Shown: piece after piece, positions 8,115 to 16,843 of the stretch
How positions within the stretch are numbered: the stretch's first letter is position 1
How the letters are laid out: the number at the start of each line of letters is the position of its first letter
DNA from: Bog-473 sp963707835
Lineage (GTDB): Bacteria; Actinomycetota; Acidimicrobiia; Acidimicrobiales; RAAP-2
Reading direction: 5' to 3'
Assembly (NCBI GenBank): GCA_963707835.1
Contig: CAVPRI010000001.1
Span: forward strand, 806,001-870,000
Length of the DNA stretch: 64,000 bases
Position numbers and translations under genes: made by a program
The notes under the pieces: generated by a model
The model's database searches: none
What the model was told of the DNA's origin: nothing
What the model saw: only the letters and a program-made list of their open reading frames with translations

Positions 8115-8688
8115 TCAGTCCCCCAGGAGCTCCTCGGCTGCGTGGCGGACCTGCCAGTCGCGGTCGCGGGCCGCTTCGTGCAGTGCGGGATCCACCCGCG
8201 GGTCGTCGAATCCGGCCAGGGCGACTGCAGCGCGCCGGCGCACCGTGGGTTTGTCGTGCAGGGCCTCGAGCACGGCAGGGAGCCCCGCCGGGTCACCTAT
8301 GGCACCGAGGGCTGCCACCGCTCCTTCGCGGCATCGGGCGTCGGGGTGCTCGAGTGCCAGGACGATCAGGCCGGGCACGGCAGGCCGATGCCGGCGCTCC
8401 CCGAGGAACCAGGCGGCCCCGACGGCAACCAGTGGATCAGGATCGCGCAGGGCGGCGCCGAGGGCGAGGGGGAGAGCCGAGCGCGAGCCGCGACCCCGCA
8501 CGCCCGGTGACAGGTCGACGGCGCGCCGGCGCACGGCGGGCTCGACGTCGACCAGGGCACGCTCCACATCGGCGACCGTGAGCTTCCCGAGGCGGGCCAG
8601 TGCGCCCAGTGCCACTTCGCGGCACGCGCGGGTCCGGATCGGAGAGGGCGCGCCGGGCCAAGCCGTCGTCACCCCGGTGACCCGACAT
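8115..8688 (-). pseudogene. HEAT-repeat protein split by a one-base frameshift
   Basis: Two frames complement each other. ATG 8688 opens GDDGLARRALSDPDPRV and then fails. In the next frame the text continues VALGALARLGKLTVADVERA and runs through four or five HEAT-like helix pairs (DVEPAVRRRAVDL, LRDPDPLVAVGAAWFLGE, HPDARCREGAVAALGAIGD, KPTVRRRAAVALAGFDD, RDWQVRHAAEELLGD). Removing one C from the GTGCCGCGAA stretch (about 8617-8625 on the plus strand) restores a 190-aa protein. HEAT arrays bind proteins or lyases; the partner is unknown. It lies directly downstream of nothing obvious and is divergent from the Lon-like gene. Confidence 0.7.
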
Positions 8689-8766
8689 GACGACGCGACG
8701 GCGCCGCAACTCGGCGCCACGGCTTGCGCTCACGTCCGTGGCAACATCAGCGTCCACCGACCGAGT

Positions 8767-9969
8767 ATGTCCGACCCGCACGCCACCCACGAGGGGGAGA
8801 TCGTCCCCACCCCGGACTCCTGGCCGGCACCGTCCTCGACGGCGCCCCGGAGGGTGTCCCGACGCGCCCGGATCTGGCTGACGGCCGCCGTCGGCCTGCT
8901 GGTCGTGGCCATCGTGGCCTCCCTGATCGCGGCCCGGGTCTCGGTGGACTACTACGTGATCACCCCCGGCGACGCCTCACCCGTCTCGCAGTACATCTCG
9001 GTGCCTCCGGCCGACGCGCACCCGATCACCGGGAAGATCCTGCTCACCGACGTGTTCGTTTCGCAGCTCAATGCCCTGAGCTACCTCCGTTACCGCTACC
9101 TCGACACCGACAACGAGATCTTCTCGGGGTCGGAACTGCTCGGCGGCGCCCCCGACCAGTCCCAGTTCCTCGATCAGGGCTACCTCGAGATGGCGCAGGC
9201 GCAGACCTCGGCCACCGCGGCCGCGCTCCGACGGCTCGGATACGTCGTGCACGCGACCGCCGCGGGCACGCAGGTCTTCGGGACCGCTCCCGGATCACCG
9301 GCCGCCAAGACACTCAAGGTGGCTCAGGTCATCACCGCAGTCGACGCCACACCGACGCTCACGGCGTGCGCGCTGGTGCACACGCTGGTCGGCAAGACGC
9401 CCGGGACCAACGTTTCGCTCACCGTGGTCGAGAACTCCATCAACGGCACGGGCCAGGTCGTCCCCGGGCCCACGGTGCACAAGGCGGTGCGTCTGGCCGC
9501 CCCGCCCAAGGGCCTCACGGAGTCGGGCTGCGGCGTGACCACGCCGCCCACGACATACCTGGGCATCGATCCCCGGGACCAGCAGGAGTGGGACTTCCCG
9601 GTCAAGGTGACCGTGCACACCCAGGACATCGGTGGTCCCTCGGCGGGGCTGGCCATGACACTCGGGATCATCGACAAGCTCAGCAGCGGGCGTCTCACGG
9701 GCCATCGCGTGGTGGCCGCCACCGGCACGATCGACCCCGAGGGCAACGTGGGAGACGTTGGGGGCGTGGCCGAGAAGGCCGTCGCTGTCGAGCGAGCCGG
9801 CGCCACCGTGTTCTTCGTGCCCAAGGTCGAGCTGGCCGCGGCAGATTCCAAGGCGGGTTCGCAGCTGCACGTGTACGGGGTGGACAACCTCGGCCAGGTC
9901 ATGCGCATCCTCGAGCGCCTGGGGGGAAAGGTGCCGGCGAACCCCGTTTCGGCGCAGGCGGCGCCGTAG
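8767..9969 (+). CDS. PDZ domain-containing Lon-like serine protease, membrane anchored
   Basis: This 400-aa protein has one N-terminal membrane helix (about 36-56), an extracellular PDZ-like region (about 165-245) and a Lon-type proteolytic domain. The catalytic dyad is visible: Ser292 in GGPSAGLAMTLG and Lys337 in VGGVAEKAVAVERAG. It lacks the AAA+ ATPase of true Lon, as in the actinobacterial YlbL/PDZ-Lon family, where it is thought to cut cell-surface or membrane substrates. ATG 8767 is the only good start after the divergent region, with a weak ribosome site. The DivIVA-like gene starts 10 nt after its stop, so the two are probably one operon. Confidence 0.92.
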   Translation: MSDPHATHEGEIVPTPDSWPAPSSTAPRRVSRRARIWLTAAVGLLVVAIVASLIAARVSVDYYVITPGDASPVSQYISVPPADAHPITGKILLTDVFVSQLNALSYLRYRYLDTDNEIFSGSELLGGAPDQSQFLDQGYLEMAQAQTSATAAALRRLGYVVHATAAGTQVFGTAPGSPAAKTLKVAQVITAVDATPTLTACALVHTLVGKTPGTNVSLTVVENSINGTGQVVPGPTVHKAVRLAAPPKGLTESGCGVTTPPTTYLGIDPRDQQEWDFPVKVTVHTQDIGGPSAGLAMTLGIIDKLSSGRLTGHRVVAATGTIDPEGNVGDVGGVAEKAVAVERAGATVFFVPKVELAAADSKAGSQLHVYGVDNLGQVMRILERLGGKVPANPVSAQAAP

Positions 9970-9979
9970 GCTCTGGGCC

Positions 9980-11641
9980 ATGCCAGAAGGCCGTCCCCCC
10001 ATCTCGTCGGCGCGGATCGCGACCGGTGACATCGCTCGCCACACCTTTGCCGTGGTCCGGAAGGGATACGACCCCGACGAGGTGCGCGCCTACCTCCAGT
10101 CGGTGTCCCGCAGCATCGAGCTGCTCGAGGAGCACGAGCGGGAATTACAGGCCTCCGTGGCCGAAGCCGACGAGCGCGCCGCCCATCCAGTGATCGACGA
10201 GGCCACGCTCACCGCCTCCCTCGGCCAGCACAGCGCACAGATCCTGCGGCACGCGCACGACGAGGCGGCCCGCATCGTGGCGCAGGCACAGGAGCGGGCG
10301 GCGACGCTTCTGCGGGAGACCCAGAGCCAGATCGACGATCTCCAGGCGCGCGCCGAGGCGTCGCAGGCCGAGCGGGTCGTCGAGGTCGAGCTCCTGGTGA
10401 CCAACGCCGAGCACGAGGCGCGCGCCGAGAGCGAGCGCATCGTGGCCGCAGCGGTCGCCGAGGGCGAGGCGCTGATCGCGCGGGCCAAGGAGGAGGGGCG
10501 CGCCCTGCTCGAGCAGGTCCAAGAGGCACGCCGGCGCGTGCTCTCGGACCTGGCAGCCCGCCGGCGGGCTCTGGGGATCCAGATCGAGCAGCTGCGGGCT
10601 GCCCGCGACGAGATGGCCTCGTCGGTGCACGGGGTGCGCGATCGGGTCGACTCGATCCTGACCCACCTCGACCGCACGGACGACGCCGCACGTGCCGCGG
10701 CCCACGCGGTGGGGGATCACTTCCGCCTGCACGGTGGCGAGGCGCCCCACGACGAGGGTGCAGGCGAGGCGGGTGGGCCGTCCGATGCAGCGGCGTCCCC
10801 GCCGGCGGAGGGGCCCGAAGGCGTTGTCGGCCTCGAGGATGCCGGAGGTGCGCCGCCGGCGATGCCCTCGGTGGACGAGCTGTTCGCCCGCATTCGCGCC
10901 GGGTCCACCACCACCGGGCTCGAGACGACCACGGCGACACCCGCCGTGCCGAGCGCTGCCGCCCCCGAGGGATCGGCGGGGGACGGTGCGGCGGGGGAGG
11001 AGGGTGAACCTGACCCCGGCGATCCTCTGGTGGCCCGTCGCGACGAGCTGCTGGCACCCGCGGCGGGACGACTGAGCCGCAGCCTCAAGCGCGCGCTCGG
11101 CGACGACCAGAACAGGATGCTGGACCGGTTGCGCAGCGAACCGGCTCTGCCCGCAGACGATCTGGTGGGCCCGGAGGACGAGCACGTTGCCATCTTCACC
11201 AAGGCGGCCCGCCGTTACGTGGGCGAGGCGTTCTCGGCCGGTGCGGCGTTCGCCGGAGCCGTCAAGGCCACACCCGACCGCGACGCCGTTGAGGAGGCAG
11301 CGACCGGTCTGGCCCGGACGGTCGTGAGCATGCTGCGGCGCCAGATCGCCGAGGGCTCGGGGGACACCGCCGAGCGGGTGGGTGCAACGTTCCGCGAATG
11401 GCGTGGAGAGCGCGTGGAACGTCTGGCCGGGGACTCGGCCACCCAGGCATTCTCGGCGGGCGTGGGGGCGGCAGCGGGCGGACCCGTGCGCTGGGTTGTG
11501 ACCTCCGAGAGCGGGTGCTCGGACTGCGAGGACAACGTGTTGGCCGGAGCGGTGGCGGTGGGCGAGGAGTTCCCCACCGGTCATGCCTTCCCGCCCGCAC
11601 ATTCGGGCTGCCGCTGCCTCATCGTGCCCGCCGACGGCTGA
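9980..11641 (+). CDS. DivIVA-domain coiled-coil protein with C-terminal Cys/His (Mu gpF-like) tail
   Basis: This 553-aa protein begins with a DivIVA-type membrane-curvature segment (FAVVRKGYDPDEVRAYLQSV, about 23-42), followed by a long alanine/glutamate-rich coiled coil to about residue 240. A low-complexity linker (about 250-350) leads to a second helical region. The last 45 residues carry C513xxC516, then FPPAH541, then C544RC546. That C-xx-C...H-xx-C-x-C pattern resembles the end of Mu gpF/SPP1 gp7 phage head-morphogenesis domains and may bind a metal. DivIVA proteins mark poles and septa. It is coupled to the Lon-like protease gene 10 nt upstream and followed by a strong hairpin. Confidence 0.85.
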   Translation: MPEGRPPISSARIATGDIARHTFAVVRKGYDPDEVRAYLQSVSRSIELLEEHERELQASVAEADERAAHPVIDEATLTASLGQHSAQILRHAHDEAARIVAQAQERAATLLRETQSQIDDLQARAEASQAERVVEVELLVTNAEHEARAESERIVAAAVAEGEALIARAKEEGRALLEQVQEARRRVLSDLAARRRALGIQIEQLRAARDEMASSVHGVRDRVDSILTHLDRTDDAARAAAHAVGDHFRLHGGEAPHDEGAGEAGGPSDAAASPPAEGPEGVVGLEDAGGAPPAMPSVDELFARIRAGSTTTGLETTTATPAVPSAAAPEGSAGDGAAGEEGEPDPGDPLVARRDELLAPAAGRLSRSLKRALGDDQNRMLDRLRSEPALPADDLVGPEDEHVAIFTKAARRYVGEAFSAGAAFAGAVKATPDRDAVEEAATGLARTVVSMLRRQIAEGSGDTAERVGATFREWRGERVERLAGDSATQAFSAGVGAAAGGPVRWVVTSESGCSDCEDNVLAGAVAVGEEFPTGHAFPPAHSGCRCLIVPADG

Positions 11642-11668
11642 GCCCGGATCGGGCCACCGATCCGGGCT
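11641..11668 (+). terminator. putative terminator hairpin after the DivIVA-like gene
   Basis: A perfect 12-bp stem, AGCCCGGATCGG (11641-11652) and CCGATCCGGGCT (11657-11668), with a 4-nt loop begins at the last base of the stop codon. There is no T-run. Confidence 0.6.
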
Positions 11669-11727
11669 CCCGGCAACGCGGTGGACCCGGCCCCAGCGGT
11701 CGGGGCGGCGGACGTTAGGCTCCCTCC

Positions 11728-14700
11728 GTGCGCATGCCCAGCGATCTGACGGCTGAGCCGTCGCCGCGCCGCCGCAATCGAGGTCGCTGGTGGCTCGTCG
11801 GGCTGGTCGTCCTGGTGGTGATCATCCTCATCTCGCTGCGATCACTGGCCGTCCTCTACACCGACAGCCTCTGGTTCTCGTCGGTGGACCTGCACAACGT
11901 CTTCTCGACGCTCCTGGCAGTGAAGCTCGGCCTCTTCGGCGTCTTTGGCGCGATCTTCTTCGCAGTCCTCTGGGTGAACCTCGTGGTGTGCGACCGGATC
12001 GCCGGCCACGACATCGTCGTGGCCGGCGACGACGAGCTGGTGCGGCGCTACCAGCAGCACGTGCGTCCCTACGCAGGGCGGATCTACGTGGGCGTGGCCA
12101 TCGTCCTGGCCTTGATCGGAGCCTCGGGCACCATCAGCCAGTGGAACAACTGGATCCTCTTCCGCCACGGCGGCAACTTCGGTGTGACGGACCCGCAGTT
12201 CCACAAGGACATAGGCTTCTACGTGTTCGACCTGCCGTTCCTGACCTTCGTGGTCGACTGGACGCTGGCCATCCTCATCGTCACGCTGGCCGTGACCGTC
12301 GTGTTCCACTACCTCAACGGTGGGATCCAACCCCAGCGCGGGATTCCCCGGGTGCGACCACCGGTGAAGGCACACCTCTCGGTGCTGTTGGCGCTGATCG
12401 CGCTCGACAAGGCGGCCGGGTACGTCATGCAGCGGTGGTCGCTGGTCAATGCGCAGGACGGCTACGTCAACGGCGCCGGCTACACCGACGTGCACGCTCG
12501 GCTACCGGCCGAGACGCTGCTGATCTACGTGTCGATCTTCGCGGCGGCCATCTTGCTGTTCAACATCCGGCGTCAGGGCTGGACGCTGCCCGTTCTGGCG
12601 ATAGGGATCTGGGCCTTCGTGGCACTGGTAGTGGGCATCATCTACCCCTCGTTGCTCCAGGCGCTCAAGGTGACTCCGGCCCAGAGCTCGCTCGAGGCGC
12701 CCTACATCCATCGGAACATCGATGCCACGCGCGCCGCTTATAACGTCACCGGTGTCCACGTGCATCAATACCCGGCTTCGACCACGGTGACCGCCAGCCA
12801 GACGGTGCTGGCCGCACCCACGATCGCCAACATCCGCCAGTGGGACCCGGATCCGTCCATCTCCCTGCAGACCTTCCAGCGTCTCCAGGGGATCCAGTCC
12901 TATTACCTCTTCCCGTCTCTCGGCGTCGACCGCTACACGCTCGGCGGACAGCTCACCCCGGTTCTGGTCGGCGTGCGCAACATCTCGGCGGGCAATGTTC
13001 CGTCACCCTCATGGGTCAACACCCACCTGCAATTCACGCACGGCAACGGGCTGGCGGTGTCGTTGGCCAATCAGACCAACTCAAAGAACCCCACGTTCGC
13101 TGTCTCGCAGGTCCCCCCGCAGTCGTCGAACGGGATGCCGTCCGTCACCCAGCCCAACGTCTTCTTCGGACTCCAGCAGACCGGCTATGTCGTGGCCAAC
13201 ACGAAGCAGCCCGAGGTCGACTACCAGCCGAAGAACGGTGGCAGCGTGGAGAGCCACTATGCAGGGACCGGTGGTGTCCAGCTGTCGTCGATCTTCAAGA
13301 GGGCCGCCTTCGCGCTGCGCCTGAGCGACTTCAACCTGTTGATCTCGAGCCAGATCACCGACCGTTCGCGGATCATGTTCGTGCGGGACCCCGTGGCCAT
13401 GGTCCAGAAGGCCGCACCCTTCCTCAGCTTCGACCACGACCCCTATGCGGTGATCAACAACGGGCACATCGACTGGGTGGTCGACGGCTACACCACCACT
13501 GCCAACTACGCCTACTCGCAGAACGTCGGCTCGCAACAGGTGGCCATCGGCAGCACACTGCCAGGGAGCTACAACTACGTGCGGAACTCGGTGAAGGTGA
13601 TCGTCGACGCCTACTCGGGGAAGATGACCTTCTACGACGCGGACCCGAGCGACCCGATCCTGCAGGCCTATGCCGCGGCCTTCCCCAACATGTTCGTGCC
13701 CTTGTCGAAGATGCCGGCCGAGCTCCGTGCCCACCTGCGCTACCCGCCGGATATCTTCTCGGCGCAGTCCGCCATCTACGGCCGGTACCACCTCACGAAC
13801 CCCGGGGCGTTCTACTCGGCCAGCAATGCCTGGCAGCTCTCGCCGACGGCGGGTGCCGGGCCACAGTCGCAGGCCCTCCTCGCCCAGAACACCTACAACA
13901 ACCAGGGCCAGCTGGTGTCGTCGACCCCGGCACGTATGTCGCCGCAGTATCAGGTGTACTCGCTACCCGGGACCGATCCCACACAACAGGTCTTCACCGT
14001 CTCCGACGGCTACGTGCCCGCTTCGCAGTCGTCCCTGTCGGGATCCAACCAGAACTTCAACCTCACGGCGTGGATGGTCGGCCAGTCCGACCCGGCCCAC
14101 TACGGCCAGCTCGACCTGTACGAGACGCCCCAGGGCACCATCGGCCCCGCCAACGCCGACGCGGAGATCTCGGCGGACAACCAGGTCTCGGCCGACATCA
14201 CCTTGCTGAACCAGCACGGCTCGCAGGTCCTGCTGGGTGAGACCCTCATGGTGCCGATCGGGAATTCGATGGTCTACCTGCGCCCGCTCTACGTGGGCGC
14301 CACGACCAATGCGCAGCCGCAGCTCGCCTACGTCATCGCCGTGCTGGGAAGGACGGTGCGGATCGAGACCACGCTCTCGGCCGTGCTCTCAGATGTGCTC
14401 CAGACGACCGTGACCGTGCCGTCGGAGAGCGGAGTCTCCTCCAGCGGGACGGTGCCGGCGGCGGTAGCGGGCATCCTGGCTCAGGCGCAGACGGACTATA
14501 CGAACGCTCTCGCCGCGCTCAAGGCAGGCAATTTCGCCGCATTCGGGACCGACCTCCAGCAGATGGAGCAGCAGCTGAGCCAGGCCCAGCAGATCCTCGG
14601 GACCACGGCGCAGTCGGGCGCCTCCGCCACCACGACCACCACGACGACGCCGAGCACCGGGAGCAAGGCGACCACAACGACCGTGCCGCACAGGGGCTCG

Positions 14701-14766
14701 ACGGGGACGACGAAGGCGAGCGGCTCCGCGTCGACCACCACCACCTCGGCAGCAGCGAAGGCCTGA
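11728..14766 (+). CDS. UPF0182 family large membrane protein
   Basis: This 1012-aa protein belongs to UPF0182 (DUF3535-type COG1615), a conserved actinobacterial and cyanobacterial membrane family of unknown function. About seven membrane helices lie in the first 330 residues (for example LVGLVVLVVIILISL, LLAVKLGLFGVFGAIFFAVL, IYVGVAIVLALIGASG). A large extracellular domain follows, with family blocks such as NIRQWDPDPS and SRIMFVRDP. The tail (about 955-1012) is a Ser/Thr/Ala-rich linker-like stretch that could be glycosylated. GTG 11728 or ATG 11734 may start translation. The gene is alone between the DivIVA hairpin and a small gene. Confidence 0.93.
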   Translation: MRMPSDLTAEPSPRRRNRGRWWLVGLVVLVVIILISLRSLAVLYTDSLWFSSVDLHNVFSTLLAVKLGLFGVFGAIFFAVLWVNLVVCDRIAGHDIVVAGDDELVRRYQQHVRPYAGRIYVGVAIVLALIGASGTISQWNNWILFRHGGNFGVTDPQFHKDIGFYVFDLPFLTFVVDWTLAILIVTLAVTVVFHYLNGGIQPQRGIPRVRPPVKAHLSVLLALIALDKAAGYVMQRWSLVNAQDGYVNGAGYTDVHARLPAETLLIYVSIFAAAILLFNIRRQGWTLPVLAIGIWAFVALVVGIIYPSLLQALKVTPAQSSLEAPYIHRNIDATRAAYNVTGVHVHQYPASTTVTASQTVLAAPTIANIRQWDPDPSISLQTFQRLQGIQSYYLFPSLGVDRYTLGGQLTPVLVGVRNISAGNVPSPSWVNTHLQFTHGNGLAVSLANQTNSKNPTFAVSQVPPQSSNGMPSVTQPNVFFGLQQTGYVVANTKQPEVDYQPKNGGSVESHYAGTGGVQLSSIFKRAAFALRLSDFNLLISSQITDRSRIMFVRDPVAMVQKAAPFLSFDHDPYAVINNGHIDWVVDGYTTTANYAYSQNVGSQQVAIGSTLPGSYNYVRNSVKVIVDAYSGKMTFYDADPSDPILQAYAAAFPNMFVPLSKMPAELRAHLRYPPDIFSAQSAIYGRYHLTNPGAFYSASNAWQLSPTAGAGPQSQALLAQNTYNNQGQLVSSTPARMSPQYQVYSLPGTDPTQQVFTVSDGYVPASQSSLSGSNQNFNLTAWMVGQSDPAHYGQLDLYETPQGTIGPANADAEISADNQVSADITLLNQHGSQVLLGETLMVPIGNSMVYLRPLYVGATTNAQPQLAYVIAVLGRTVRIETTLSAVLSDVLQTTVTVPSESGVSSSGTVPAAVAGILAQAQTDYTNALAALKAGNFAAFGTDLQQMEQQLSQAQQILGTTAQSGASATTTTTTTPSTGSKATTTTVPHRGSTGTTKASGSASTTTTSAAAKA

Positions 14767-14855
14767 CGCCGAGCTCCGCGGTTGCGTGCGGCCCGTGGGC
14801 GGTTCCATGATGGATCCCTAGCCAACTCGCTGCTGTCATGAAAGGACGGCCTCCG

Positions 14856-15200
14856 ATGGGACTGCTCGACAAGGTCAAGCAAACGGCGGCCACCGCCACC
14901 GAGGCAGCCAAGGAAGCGGCGGCCAAGGGCCAGGCGAAGTACGACGAGGTCCAAGCCAAGAAGGCCGCCGACGGACTGCTCCGGGACCTCGGGGCAGCCG
15001 TGTACGCCACCAAGTCGGACCGGGCGACACCCAGCACCGACTCGGAGATCGAGCGGCTGGTGACGGCGTTGCAGTCGTACGAATCGGAGCACGGGCCGCT
15101 CACGCTGGCGCCCGAGTCCGCCGCGGCCGCACCGACGGCCACCCCCACGGGCGGCACCGAGGCAGCCGAGCCCCCGGCAGGCTCGCCCGACACGCCCTAG
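14856..15200 (+). CDS. small helical hypothetical protein
   Basis: This 114-aa protein starts MGLLDKVKQTAATATEAAKE, an amphipathic alanine/lysine helix, continues as a predicted helical domain (DGLLRDLGAAVYATKSDR, IERLVTALQSYESEHGP), and ends in an Ala/Pro/Thr-rich tail. Proteins with this plan are common beside tRNA genes in actinobacteria, but I know no function. ATG 14856 is preferred to ATG 14838 because AAAGGACGG lies 7-9 nt before it. The initiator tRNA gene follows 71 nt downstream. Confidence 0.75.
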   Translation: MGLLDKVKQTAATATEAAKEAAAKGQAKYDEVQAKKAADGLLRDLGAAVYATKSDRATPSTDSEIERLVTALQSYESEHGPLTLAPESAAAAPTATPTGGTEAAEPPAGSPDTP

Positions 15201-15271
15201 TCGCGATCCGACCCGATGGGCGAAACCACAGTGGTGGCCTGCTCAGGGGTGGTGTAGGATCGTCCCTTCGC

Positions 15272-15345
<74 letters not shown>

Positions 15346-15363
15346 CTCAGAAACTCGCAGGTC

Positions 15364-15390
15364 AGGCCCCACTTTCGGAGTGGGGCCTTC
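15364..15390 (+). terminator. rho-independent terminator after tRNA-fMet
   Basis: A perfect 10-bp stem, AGGCCCCACT (15364-15373) and AGTGGGGCCT (15379-15388), with a TTCGG loop is followed by a short T-containing tail, 18 nt after the tRNA. Confidence 0.8.
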
Positions 15391-15630
15391 TGCTGTGCGG
15401 GCCTCGATGTCATCCGAAAGTCATCGGCCAGACGATGAGGCTCACCGCGTGAGCGACGGCGACCTATGGACCAGATCGGAGTGGGGGTCCTATGGTCAAT
15501 ACGAGAACGTCTTTGTTCGACTGAAGGCCGCTCGAGCGTCGCTGAGCGGGAGATCGACCGGACTGTCGACCCACCCAGAGCGCGAGTTGAGAATGCCAGC
15601 TAGAAGCTCAAGAAGAAAGGCACGGACGCA

Positions 15631-16518
15631 ATGACGCAGCGGACGTTTCGTGAACTGAGTCTTGGTTTCGGGGCCGAAGTTCTCGGGGTAGACCTGGCGC
15701 GGCCAATCGATGCATCCACCGCTGAGTGGTTGCGAGGCCTTTTCGATGAGCGGGGCATGCTGGTCTTTCGGAGCACCACCCTCGATCGTGCTCGGCAGTA
15801 CGCGTTGTGTGAGATTCTGCGAGGCAAGCCAATACCCGGTGACGACGAAGCGGCCGCGGGCGCGGCGACACAGAAGAAGTTCTACGTATCCAATCGACTC
15901 CCTGGAGTGTCGGCGCCAATCGGTTCATTGGTGTTTCATTCCGATGGCATGTGGACCGACGAGCCCTTTGAGGTCCTCTCCCTCTATGCAGAAGACGTCG
16001 AGCCCCCGGTGGCGCCGACCTTGTTCGCGAGCGCGGTGCGAGGATGGGATGCACTGCCCGAGACCGTAAAACAGCAACTGACCAACTTGACGGCCATTCA
16101 GGTGGGAGGGCCAGAGAACCTCCCGGAGGCTCGCCGTGCCCGCTTCGGAGACGACGTTATGCAAACGGTGCGCGATGGCGCACCAGAATTCACATTGCCC
16201 GTCGCTCGTCCTCACCCTCGAACTGGCTGCATGGGCCTCTTGATCTCGGCAAACCATGCCAAGCAGATCGTCGGCCTGTCTCCCCAAGAGAGCAATGACC
16301 TACTTGATCAGGTCTTCGATCAGATGTACTCGCCGGGAAATGTCTACGCGCATGAATGGCAGAGGAATGATCTGGTGGTGTGGGACAACATCGCCATCCA
16401 TCACGCACGACGCAACGTCACGCGGGAAGGCCCAGTTCGCACGCTGCGTAAGGTGGGATTGCCCTTGCCGACCTCCAAAGCTCTGACTGACGTGAAGAGC
16501 TACCAAATTGCCCAATGA
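15631..16518 (+). CDS. TauD/TfdA-family Fe(II)/2-oxoglutarate dioxygenase (paralogue 1)
   Basis: This 295-aa protein is a TauD-type dioxygenase, which couples 2-oxoglutarate decarboxylation to substrate hydroxylation. The iron facial triad is present: H103 and D105 in FHSDGMW and H258 in NIAIHHAR; the 2-oxoglutarate arginine is R270 or R273 in GPVRTLRK. It shares PPVAPTLFAS and EWQRNDLVVWDN with the two other TauD genes of the window, so they are paralogues. It starts at ATG 15631 after AAGAAAGGC. It is the first gene after the tRNA terminator. Its base composition is slightly lower in G+C than its neighbours. The substrate is unknown. Confidence 0.9.
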   Translation: MTQRTFRELSLGFGAEVLGVDLARPIDASTAEWLRGLFDERGMLVFRSTTLDRARQYALCEILRGKPIPGDDEAAAGAATQKKFYVSNRLPGVSAPIGSLVFHSDGMWTDEPFEVLSLYAEDVEPPVAPTLFASAVRGWDALPETVKQQLTNLTAIQVGGPENLPEARRARFGDDVMQTVRDGAPEFTLPVARPHPRTGCMGLLISANHAKQIVGLSPQESNDLLDQVFDQMYSPGNVYAHEWQRNDLVVWDNIAIHHARRNVTREGPVRTLRKVGLPLPTSKALTDVKSYQIAQ

Positions 16519-16702
16519 CGGGCCGCGGCCCATGACGAATGTCAGCGAGCACAATGCAACGGGGCAGGCCAACTGACCTGGACGTTCGTCGGATTTGTAC
16601 ACCGATGGGTGCGTCATGCTCCTGAACCCCCGCTACTCAGATCCCCAGGCCCAGACGTCAGATGTTCTTCCTGATCATCAAGCCACAGGGCCATCGGCGG
16701 CG

Positions 16703-16804
16703 AAGTCGCGCCGTCCGGAGCCCGCCAGCGCAGCGGGGAGTCAGGGTGAGGGTTCCGTCGTGGGCTTGGGTGATCTTCTTGACGATTGCCCAACTGAGTG
16801 CCCC
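16703..16804 (-). pseudogene. remnant of a histidine-kinase ATPase C-terminus
   Basis: On the minus strand this stretch reads ALSWAIVKKITQAHDGTLTL and then TPRCAGGLRT. That is the G2-box/C-terminal end of a HATPase_c domain (usual form GLGLAIVKKIAEAHGGTLTL). Nothing upstream continues the domain and the frame degrades after RTARL. It is a short leftover of a two-component sensor within the 325-bp gap 16519-16843; the rest of that gap shows nothing recognisable. Confidence 0.55.
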
Positions 16805-16843
16805 AACGGGGCACGGCCGACGAGTTACCGGCATCGACACTTT

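Noticed and set aside
8002..8766. Upstream extension of the Lon-like protease gene
   Set aside because: The open frame runs antisense through the HEAT-repeat and acyl-CoA dehydrogenase genes; the membrane helix and ATG 8767 give a normal family length.
15400..15630. Short plus-strand frame between the tRNA terminator and TauD paralogue 1
   Set aside because: No ribosome site and no recognisable protein text.
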